Source: Taenia hydatigena
Lineage: Eukaryota; Platyhelminthes; Cestoda; Cyclophyllidea; Taeniidae
Direction: 5' to 3'
NCBI GenBank assembly: GCA_036345935.2
Contig: JADWOT020001904.1
Span: forward strand, 1 to 64,000
Length of the DNA: 64,000 nt
Under the pieces are notes generated by a model. It did no database searches. It was not told where the DNA came from and was given only the letters and a program-made list of their open reading frames with translations. Shown here piece after piece: positions 53,934 to 62,814 of this stretch (within the stretch, counting starts at the first letter, position 1; the number at the start of each line of letters is the position of its first letter). The translations under genes were made by a program, and so were the position numbers.

Positions 53934-53967
<34 letters not shown>

Positions 53968-54286
53968 ATTGTTCGCCTTTACTCTCGACTTTTTCAGGCA
54001 CACCTTGATTAATGTCTTAGGAAAGCAGGTAGGAACGTGTGTGTGCTTATGTGTATGTGGGTGCAAAAGCACACTTTACCCAATCCTGGTCTTCGAACTT
54101 GTTCCTCTAGCCAGACAAATAACCTACGAAGAGGGCGCTGTCACACGATGGGGGTGGGGAGGGGAAGGAGGGAGGAGAGAATTGATGTTGGGTTTGAGGG
54201 AGGTGAAGGTGAGAGAAGCGTGAGGAATACAGAGGCGCGAGATGCTTTAGTGGCAATAAAGTGGAAAAATAAAGGTAAAGAGCTAA
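53364..54286 (+). mobile_element. Element E with long inverted ends, copy in A2
   Basis: This is the clearest E copy. The left arm (53364-53480) reads TAGCTTCTTGCCTTTATTTT onward. The right arm (about 54130-54286), when reversed, reads TAGCTCTTTACCTTTATTTT onward and stays alignable for roughly 110 bases, including the pyrimidine-rich CTTCTCTCA stretch. Total length is about 920 bases against about 836 in A1. No transposase is encoded. Confidence 0.65.
53937..53966 (+). repeat. GT microsatellite, 15 units
   Basis: This is an uninterrupted run of GT dinucleotides inside element E. The equivalent site in A1 (near 6333) has only a few GT units and in A3 a short CA run. Confidence 0.95.
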
Positions 54287-54290
54287 TATC

Positions 54291-57200
54291 TACTTTCCTA
54301 CTTGCTAAATGGAAGCAGGATAGATGCGACTGGGAAACCTTGTCATAAGAAAATGAATGAAAACATTCATTTTTAAATAAATATGCTTTATTACTGGTGT
54401 TGCGACAGCCAGCTGTGGACACGCGTTATGACCAGCGGAATTTTCTACCACTGATTCCGGTTTCGAAGCGGACGAAAATCCTCACCGAGCAGAATCGCCA
54501 AAAGAGATCAATGGCATTGAGATCAAGTATCTAGATTCGCATGAAAATTGAGTGACTGGTATGGCTAGCTCGCAATGCGGCTTCTACGCTCCTTGTATAA
54601 CTTCGTTCGTCGCGTCACATATATGTGACACGCATTCATTTTCACTTTGTGATGAATAAGGACGTGCCACACTGGGACTCATAATGGGAATGTTTGTGTT
54701 TGGAATGATTAACTTAAATAGTGACAACTTAGATTTTTCTGCTTTTAGGCAAGAATCAAACCGGTCTGAACAATTAGCTTCCAATCATGTGATTGCTTAA
54801 GTGGTACAATGCCCGAGGAGTCATGACGAGTTTTCCCATCTAATGGGCAGAACTTATGTACAAACGCATAAAACTGTGTTTCTGCGCCTGCTGTCTTGAG
54901 TGCTTCCTTCGCCTTCTTCCGTTCTTAGAATTCGTCTTTTATTTGACCATGGATCAGAATCCTTTATCTATTCCCCTCTCGGTGGTTCTGACCACAGAAC
55001 ATGCCTGTGGTATCCTCATCTTGCTGCTTTATTGAAGAGTCGAATGCTAACCAAGCTTGATTTTGTAGACACTACTAAAATTACTAGTGAGCTAACAGCC
55101 AAATCCACCCAATTTTATAAAGATAAAAGCTATGTGTGGTTTTAAGAATTAAAAATGGATTTCAATTGCGTTATGCTACAGTTTGGGAGAACGAGAAAAT
55201 GCAATCATTACAAACCGCATGTTGTAGCTGCTCCCGAATTTTCTCTTTTATGTGCTTCTCTTTCGAATCATAAGCACCTTTGACTCAGAAACGAAGGCAA
55301 GAAAATCTCTCCGCCACATTCATGCAGCACTAATTGTGGACGTGCGAAGTACAGAAAAAGGTAGATATCAAGTGGAATTTTTTAAATTTTTGGCTATTCT
55401 ACAAAAGCAAAGGCAGATAATAATTCGCTTCTTCTTCACAAAGCATATTTTCGCCTTGCGATCTAAGACAAGAAAACCCTGTTGCCACCAGTAGCAGACA
55501 AAATAAGCATTACGGAATTGCATTAAAAGCCTAGCGCTTTATGTTTTAGTTGTTCCAAAAAGGCGATTGCTGTCTTTGGCTTGCATTAATTTATGCATCA
55601 ATCTACGCCGTACAGATGTGCGATGGATTGTGTTCTTCTGAACGTTGGTGAATTGTGACCAGCGTTGTAAGAAACAACAAATAACCCAGATTACAGAAAA
55701 GAGCTTGTTAGATAGCAAGAAGGGTTAAAGAAGCCTTGGGGAACCCTGCTATCTTAACCTCTACGCTTTAAGCGTCCACTCAACGAACAACTCTAAGGGG
55801 ATTTTGAGTTAACTAACTGCATTAAGGGACGTAGGGCGCATATGCTCAACCTGTGATTGAACCAGGGTTTCTTATAGCGCCAAGTAGGAAGATCCTGGGC
55901 TAATATTTTGAATAGCATTAATTACAAGGATTAAGTTAAAAGCTGTCTTCCATTTTCGGCATATCGCTTCTTGCATCCACTTAGAAGGCCTTTTCTTTCA
56001 GAAAACAACGTCTCTGTTTGCAGGAATATGAATAGGCAAAGTTACTTCAGACTAGGCTCATAAATTTTTCATTACTATAATGTCGTTTTGCTACTCATTA
56101 AATATGAGTAGAGCCTTCAAAAATAAGTGAAGTAACGGGACCTCAAATGGCAAAGCACATACGTGTGCATATGGGCGCGGAGCACAATATAGAAAACACA
56201 AAGTATTTGGTATTCAAACTCCAACTAAGGCATCTCGAACAGCAAAGTGAAGCGCTGCAAGGTGGATGGGTAAAATGGCAGTAAGCTTAGCAAATATACG
56301 AATCGGACGCAAATCTCTGCGTTCATTACCCGATTCGCTAATTTTCCAGCTTATTCCTCACATCCTGCATTCATGCCCCCAGTCCTTTTAAAAAATCTTC
56401 GTATTTAGCGCAACTCTTTGAGAATTGCCTCTATTTCATCTGATAATGCGTTTAGACAGCTCTATTCATTGAGTAATGGGGCTGAGTTGACGAATTGGAA
56501 TAAAGGGGCTAACATTCATCAAATTTTGCTACAAATAATTGAGATGAGCAAACCAGAGGGTTGGGAATTGGCCCTTAAATCAAGGCAAGGAGGGATTCGG
56601 CATGGCATGGGCTTTGATGGCAACCTAAATGAAATGAAATGCTTTGCGACATCTGTCATTAATAATGCGATGTATTGGTTAAGGAAACAATGAACAGGTC
56701 AGGAAAGTGCAGATAAATCCATCAGTGGATGGTCTATACATTTGATTTTTACAGCCTGGAGGTGCTCGTGAATGAATTGGTCTTTGTAGACAATCAGAAT
56801 TGTAAGGCGCGTGAAGGGAAAAGGCGAAGCAGATGGGAGAATGGAGGTCCAAAAGTGTAGCCAATACATTTTGCAGAGGTAAAAATCTAGCCTACAAGAA
56901 ATTTCTATCTACCCACGTATGCAGAACCATTCCATTATGATGCCTCAAATATCAGCCAACAGTGATTAGAGCATTTATGCTCCTTTCATGCCTTAATTTT
57001 CATCGCCTTCTGCTCATTCATCCTCATTTCAAACCAGCACACGCAACTCTTCAAATTAACTTTGGGCCTTCGGTTTCCTTCTTCCCTTCGTAACACATCG
57101 ATGTGCATATTGAAGAGTTAGAATTCGTCAAATAATATTCCTTTCCATGCTATAGATTCACTATGACTTAGAAGTTTCGGCTTGAAAGAAAACGCGTGCT

Positions 57201-58384
57201 GTGTTTGAATGGAAACGTGGCTCGGGTGATGGAATCCTTATGGACTGCTAGGTATGTAAAAGCGTGGGCGGTCGTATGGAGAGAAAGACGGCTGTTGTGA
57301 GTAATGAGTTGGCTATCGAACAGAGGGAGGGATTCATGCAGAAGGCATGATTAAGTCTTCATTCTTAACCTCTGAATTGGCAGAATGTGTGTGAGCACTG
57401 AGCCAAAGTGACTGCGCTGAGGCTGTGATAAACTTGTCCATTCTTTCTGCTTTGGTCCCTCTCCTTAAAACGAACTCCTAATGATATACTTGACCATTGC
57501 AATCCCAATAAACTAGCAGTGATTTGCTAAAACTGTTGGCATACGCTTAGGCAGGAGTGCGCAGCTGTTCGTATTTTAAACGAAACGTGGATTAGTCAAA
57601 AGTAAAGTAGGCCCTAATAGAATTACTGTTCCACAGACAAAACAATTACGCCAATCAACCCGCCACTTATTGCTCTGCACGATTGTGGTGCGTGTTAATG
57701 GCCCTTTTGTGCCTAGCTTGACGTTAGTTGGAAAAGTCACTGACATGGGTGGCACGATGAGAGAACCACTTAACTCTCGTAAGTTAGAATTCACAAAAAG
57801 TATGGCACGATATTTGAAATGTGTGTATGGCAGTGGTGCAACCTTCTTGGTATCTGACTTTCTGGGTATAGTAAAGTCCATTTGCCAAACAAGCTTCACT
57901 GGATCATTAACATTATTAAACAAGTATTAACATGGAGATAAAGCGCTACAAAACATGCCTTATTTTATTACTTCATTGCCCATTCCATGCCCTGAGTTGC
58001 TGTTCAAGAGCACAATTGGTGCCCTTACTGGAGATGTTTGGGCTTGTGACTCAGGTCTCGAGTGGTAAAATAGTTGTACTAAGCGCATCAATGTGCTGCT
58101 AATGAACGAGCTTTACTCCAGAATAATAATAAGCAATCCCCAGCACTACACTTCTTACTTGATCCAGGGGCACCAAAGATGGGATAGGTTGAGAAGCATT
58201 GCAAAGTGCCTAATTACTTCTGGGTACATTTTACTTTTAGGTATGTACATGCACACCAAACTGTGTTGAAGTGTTTTTCTCTTATTCGCCTACCACGGTT
58301 GGAATCGTAACGGTGTGTTTGAATTGTGTGGAAAAAGAGATGCAAGGGATACTGTTTTAACCAAGTCCAACAAATGCACCAACC
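54291..58384. other. Spacer, mostly non-coding
   Basis: No gene was recognised. A segment at 57576-57930 is open on both strands (115 codons minus, 86 codons plus) without domains. A possible retroelement endonuclease remnant at 54900-55145 is listed separately. Confidence 0.4.
54900..55145 (+). mobile_element. Possible endonuclease remnant of a non-LTR retrotransposon
   Basis: An 81-codon frame contains IYSPLGGSDHRTCLWYP (about 54965-55020). Non-LTR retrotransposon AP-endonuclease domains end with a similar P-L/I-G-x-SDH-x-T motif, where Asp and His are catalytic. Only this one motif is visible. The rest of the domain is not detectable upstream, and a stop follows at 55143. It is a weak call and could be chance. 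Confidence 0.25.
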
Positions 58385-58600
58385 ACCAACTGTTAAGTGA
58401 TACGATGCGCGATTCGGATTACATTCTCTCCAACGCTTCATCAGCCCTAAGGGTGGCTTCAGTCGATTAGGGCGTGACAAAGACGCCTTTGAGATAATTG
58501 GATTTGATCGTTGTGTGAAAACCTATTCTGTTTGCTCAAGCCCTCAAGTCATATGGTTTCAAAGGCTCGATGTGCATAAGATTAATCTCATTATCAGCTC
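58385..58600 (-). repeat. Repeat F, left (inverted) copy beside HSP70
   Basis: The reverse complement aligns with 62440-62645. Shared blocks are TTCACACAAC, TCAAAGG-GTCT, TGAAGCCAC, CGTTGGAGAGA and CGCGCATCG. Similarity ends abruptly at CGCATCG on the outer side. A frame conserved in both copies reads roughly KP-LGLM-RWR-N-RAS, so the repeat may derive from coding sequence. No family is recognised. Confidence 0.65.
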
Positions 58601-59752
58601 TCAAGGCATCCACTTGTAACGAACGCGAAGTATGGGAGGGAGAAATTGATGGGCACAGAAGCATTGGAAGATGAGATGCAGTAAAGGGAAACATGGAGGT
58701 ATTTTATGGCTAGTAATCAGATTGATGGGCCTATTCGCCGAAAGGCGCCTTCAATGTGCACATCTTTGCTTCACAGGCAGGCAGACGAATTGGGACAAAG
58801 GAATGCACGGCTTTGGCCACCTCATTAAATCACTCATCTAAGGAATTGCTATATCACACTTTTTCGTTTTTATTCAACATGATGATTTGCCTAAGCTCTC
58901 AGGGAGACAGTCCCTAAGCACCCATTACCAATCCCATGGTCAAAGCCTTTCACTCTAAGGAAAAGGTCTTCTTGGTAAAAAGGGTCCTTTCTATTCAAAT
59001 ACTCTGGATAAGATCCACCAAGGAACCTAGTATAGCCATCAGCATTTTGCGCTGATCCGAAATCGCATAATGAAATAATTGTTGCCCATTGTTAGAGAAG
59101 CACGATGTATCATTTTGATATGCCAATGTCTGACTTAGATTATCGTAACTAAGCTTGATGGCATACATGTCACTATCAATACGGGTGTTTGTGCGGAGAA
59201 AGATTGTGAAAAGTTTGAATGCCATTGCGTATATGGGCACAAAAGACCTCGCAGAAGCACTGAAATCTGACACTGATTCCTCCGCCACCGGTAAGTTTAG
59301 TTCAGAATTCTACTTGATCTGCCATGTTATGTTTACTCTGTAAGGCATCCCCATCCCAAGTGACCTCCATGCGCTTTGGCCATGGATTGAGGAATCGTTG
59401 GATAGTAGAAGAGTAAAGTATAATGGCTACAGTCATAAGCACCTTGGAACGATTGACCATTATCTAATTGCCTGCAGTAGTCACATAAAAAATATGGAGA
59501 GGTCACTCTTAGGCCGATACCGTGATGTAAGTAAATTAAAAAAAGCTTATCAGAAGGAATGCGTATGAGCAAATAAATGACCAAGTGGGTATACGAAAGA
59601 TTCATTTAATGTAAAATGAGTAACAACTCCCTTTGTCTTGGGTTAGAGGTGGGTAATCACAACATGGTTAAAAGATTCCGGAGTTTTGTGACTTCTCGTT
59701 TCAGGAACAAATGATCCAGAGGTAATCCAATTTACAAATGCATGATCTCTGT
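58601..59752. other. 3' flank of the HSP70 gene
   Basis: No gene was recognised. On the minus strand an ATTAAA hexamer lies at 59610-59605, about 145 bases after the HSP70 stop, and is a plausible variant polyadenylation signal. A 97-codon minus-strand frame (58995-59288) has no visible domain. Confidence 0.35.
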
Positions 59753-61579
59753 TTACGAGTCGAGTTTCTTCACTGACATAGTAGAGCTAAATACGCTCTC
59801 CACCTTTTTGCGCATATGCTCATAAGCCTCCTTTGTGGCATCTTGGTCGAGGTCCATCCAATCAAGCGTGTTCTCACACAACGTGCGTACACTTTTACGT
59901 TGCTCCTCCGATGTCAGTTGCCTTACCTCATCCTTCTCTATTTCCGACTGTATGGTGAATATGTAGTCCTCTAGCATATTCCTTGTTGCCATTTTACTTT
60001 TCTGCTTCTCACCTGCCTGCTTCAATTTCTCAGCTTCATTGATCATCTGCTTGATCTGCTCTTCCGACAGACAACTCGTGTCCTCAACATAGACATTAAT
60101 CTGCTTCCTTGATAACTTGTCCACTGCTGACACACTGAGAACGCCATTTTCGTCAATGGAAAAGGTAACTTTTATATGAAAAAGCGCACGCGGCGAAGGT
60201 GGGATACCTAACAAGCAAAACTTGCCGAGCAATTTGATGTCATTTGTCTCTGCATACCCACCTTCATATACCCATAGTAACACGTCCTGTTGATCATCAA
60301 AGGATCTAGTGAAAACTACCGTCCTCGTTGGAATTTTCATGTTGCGCTCTACCAACAGCGTTATTACGTCACCATCCACCGCAAAATTCAATGATAACGG
60401 TGTCACTTCCATCATTACTAGCGGCTTTTTATCAATCTGGCTTGACGCTAACAACGCCGCACCGTAGACTGCTGCTTCGTCCGGGTTGATAGACTTGTTA
60501 AGCTTACAGCCACCAAAGAAGTCCCGTAGCATATGCTGCACCTCCAAAATGCGTGTCGATCCACCCACCAATAATATTTCGTGAATATCGGCCTCTCTCA
60601 ACTTTGCATCTCTCAATACCTTGTTTGTAATATACAGCATCCTGTCAAAGAGGTCCGAGCACAATTGCTCAAAACGGCGCCTTGAGATAGACACAGAGAA
60701 ATCGATGCCCTCAAACAAAGAGTCGATCTCGATGCTTGTGTGCTCAAGCAAACTCAACGTTCTTTTTGCATTCTCACACGCACTTCTCAGACGGCTGATG
60801 GCTTTTGCTTTGGTTACCAAATCTATTCCTCCATGTTCTTGCTTGAATTTCTTCACACAGTAATCCACCAGTCGAGAGTCAAAGTCACCACCACCCAAGT
60901 GCGTGTCACCGCCAACAGCCTTTACCTCAAATTTTTCATTGTCTATGGATATAATAGCCGCATCGTAGGTACCACCACCCAAATCGAAGATAAGCACGTT
61001 GCGCTCCCCGTGGACACCCTTGCCCAAACCGTAGGCAAGAGCAGCTGCCATTGGCTCACTGATGATGCGCATCACATTCAAACCTGCTATTCTGCCAGCA
61101 TTAATTGTCGCCTGGCGTTGATTGCTATTGAAATTCGCTGGCACTGTGATAACTGCATTTGTCACCTTCTCGCCCAAATAAGCCTCTGCTGTCTTCTTCA
61201 TCTCCAGCAGCAACATGGACGAGATCTCCTCCGCAGTGAATTGCTTTATCTCACCACAGCACTTTACTTCGACCTTCGGTTTCTCGTTTGAATTGACCAC
61301 ATTGAATGGCCAGTGCTTCCTATCACCTTGCACGACTTCATCATTGAAGCGACGTCCGATCAGACGCTTCACATCATACACCGTATTGGTGGGATTCACG
61401 GCAGCCTGGATCTTTGCAGCATCACCGATGAGGTGCTCTTTGTCCGTAAACGCGACGTAGCTCGGAGTTTTACGACGGCCCTGAGCGTTGGGAATGATGT
61501 CGACATTGCCGTTCTGACAAACGCCAACGCAGGAGAAGGTAGTTCCTAAATCAATACCAATAGCCGGACCCGCGAACAT
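59753..61579 (-). CDS. Divergent intronless cytosolic HSP70 lacking EEVD
   Basis: This is a 608-residue HSP70-family chaperone, an ATP-driven machine that binds unfolded peptides with J-proteins and exchange factors. The first in-frame ATG gives MFAGPAIGIDLGTTFS; upstream in-frame codons start at GTG and are not used. Numbering follows canonical HSC70 closely, with D10, K71, R155, E175, D199, T204 and D206 all present. Signatures seen are IDLGTTFS (9-16), IFDLGGGTYD (197-206) and LLVGGSTRILEVQ (336-348). The linker, normally DLLLLDV, reads PLVMMEV (386-392) and is about four residues shorter. The substrate-binding domain and lid are recognisable to about residue 600. The protein then ends KKLDS, with no GGMP-rich tail and no EEVD. 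There is no ER or mitochondrial signal, so the location is probably cytosolic. ATPase is likely intact, while TPR co-chaperone docking through EEVD cannot occur. Lineage-specific expansion of such HSP70s is known in tapeworms. Confidence 0.95.
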   Translation of the reverse strand: MFAGPAIGIDLGTTFSCVGVCQNGNVDIIPNAQGRRKTPSYVAFTDKEHLIGDAAKIQAAVNPTNTVYDVKRLIGRRFNDEVVQGDRKHWPFNVVNSNEKPKVEVKCCGEIKQFTAEEISSMLLLEMKKTAEAYLGEKVTNAVITVPANFNSNQRQATINAGRIAGLNVMRIISEPMAAALAYGLGKGVHGERNVLIFDLGGGTYDAAIISIDNEKFEVKAVGGDTHLGGGDFDSRLVDYCVKKFKQEHGGIDLVTKAKAISRLRSACENAKRTLSLLEHTSIEIDSLFEGIDFSVSISRRRFEQLCSDLFDRMLYITNKVLRDAKLREADIHEILLVGGSTRILEVQHMLRDFFGGCKLNKSINPDEAAVYGAALLASSQIDKKPLVMMEVTPLSLNFAVDGDVITLLVERNMKIPTRTVVFTRSFDDQQDVLLWVYEGGYAETNDIKLLGKFCLLGIPPSPRALFHIKVTFSIDENGVLSVSAVDKLSRKQINVYVEDTSCLSEEQIKQMINEAEKLKQAGEKQKSKMATRNMLEDYIFTIQSEIEKDEVRQLTSEEQRKSVRTLCENTLDWMDLDQDATKEAYEHMRKKVESVFSSTMSVKKLDS

Positions 61580-61647
61580 GCTTTCTGAGATAGACAATGT
61601 CTGCGTGTATAGTCTGATAGTGTTGGCTCTCACAATCTAGCAACTCC

Positions 61648-61666
61648 TTTTATTATCCATTATTGG
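61648..61666 (-). promoter_or_regulatory. CCAAT and TATA-like boxes upstream of HSP70
   Basis: On the minus strand CCAAT (61666-61662) is followed closely by a TATA-like GATAATAAAAGG (about 61659-61648). A start of transcription about 25-30 bases on would fall near 61620, leaving a 5' leader of about 40 bases before the ATG at 61579. I do not see a convincing array of heat-shock elements (inverted GAA triplets); one TTCTAG near 61712 is insufficient. Confidence 0.3.
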
Positions 61667-61669
61667 TAA

Positions 61670-62439
61670 CTCTGAGCAGCGTTACCATGTGCACCGAGTG
61701 CTAGAATGCTTTTAGCCAACCAGAAACCGCCATTAAGTGTTGTTTTGATGGAGTGGCAACTGCACACACGAAAGTAGCGCCGCACGATTTTGGCTCTAAT
61801 GTGAATGCGCCTGTGAGTGAACAGCTCAGTGCCGATTTTGTGACGATATAGATGAGGTGTTGTCGAAGCATACACTTATCGACTCATGAGGTTCCGCGTA
61901 ATAAGTTAGAAGTGTTAACTCTGAGTGCTATGGTCCTCCGCATGACCCTGACTCTCTAGTGTGAAGCAGTAGAGTAAGGAAGCAGAACGGACAAGGCTTG
62001 TGAATTGTCCAGCATATAATTTTATGACGTTAGGCCTATTTTCAGGAAACCTTACAAGTTCTTTATGTTACCAACGGTCATCTGCTCGACTTCATTTTGA
62101 CGTGATTCTTCTTCCCTCAAATTTGCTCCATCGTTTAATTAACAATACTTATAAAATAAATGCCTTTCCTTTGTAATGATAAATTTTTGCAACTCCAAAT
62201 GGAAAGTGCCATTTTTCTTTGATAGTGAATATTAAAGACATTACTTTAGGCGGCATTTTCCCAGATAATAATCTTATTTTGTGAGTAAAATAATTGTCAC
62301 TGTTACAGTGCATAGTCAAATTCCAATGACTTCATCATGCTTTTCCATAGAGTTCAGTAGCATTTAGACCTCCATAGCGTGTGCAAGCTCAACTGCGTCT
62401 ATGTGGTTTAATTCTATGCATCCACAGCCCATGAGATTG
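61670..62439. other. 5' flank of HSP70, non-coding
   Basis: No gene was recognised; AT-rich sequence with stops in all frames. Regulatory elements beyond the proximal CCAAT and TATA-like boxes are not evident. Confidence 0.4.
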
Positions 62440-62645
62440 TCACAGCTTGGGTCACAATAATCGAATGAGCAAAGACGATGAGAAAGTGTGTGACGTAGGT
62501 TTGCGCAAATCTAATAAATTCTCACACAACATTTCGTACTTTATTTCAAAGGAGTCTCTGCCCCACCCTGATCAAATGAAGCCACTTATAAGTCTGATAA
62601 GACGTTGGAGAGATTATAATGCGACTCGCGCATCGATTGGCTAAA
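62440..62645 (+). repeat. Repeat F, right copy beside HSP70
   Basis: This is the inverted partner of 58385-58600. Both copies end on their outer side at CGCATCG. The two copies point away from the HSP70 gene and enclose about 3.8 kb. Similarity is clear over about 140 bases (62500-62640) and weaker over the inner 60. Confidence 0.65.
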
Positions 62646-62814
62646 CGAAGACACTACATCAGATTTCTTTCGTCAGCAGTTATTGCATTTCTAGGGGTCA
62701 TTTAAAACCACCCTTTGTAACGCCTTTTGTCATACAATTTAGATGCGTCATAATAGCTCCAGTCGCAAAGTGGGTGTTGAACCAACGATGCAGGCTTTGT
62801 GAATGCTAGACAGC

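Larger units (their letters stand above)
50840..54290 (+). repeat. Large dispersed repeat A, copy A2
   Basis: This matches A1 from about 2395 to 6616 in the same orientation. It begins with TTTTACTTGCC-TATCATTTCATAGG and includes the CAGCGGTAACTGCTTTCCACCTCG core and a full E element at the end. A2 lacks the 5' 1.4 kb of A1 and an internal segment equivalent to about 3772-4715. A3 has the start of that segment, so a deletion in A2 is the simpler explanation. No intact coding frame is present. Confidence 0.85.

Noticed and set aside
53939..54348. Two overlapping open frames through the GT run
   Set aside because: They are produced by the microsatellite and the purine-rich arm of element E, which lack stops for compositional reasons.
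60740..61291. 183-codon open frame on the plus strand
   Set aside because: It lies entirely inside the HSP70 gene on the opposite strand and is a shadow of the conserved coding sequence.
61580..61633. N-terminal extension of HSP70 by 18 codons
   Set aside because: The upstream start is a GTG codon, not ATG. The HSP70 family begins a few residues before AIGIDLGTT, exactly at the ATG at 61579. The TATA-like box would also put transcription start within this stretch.
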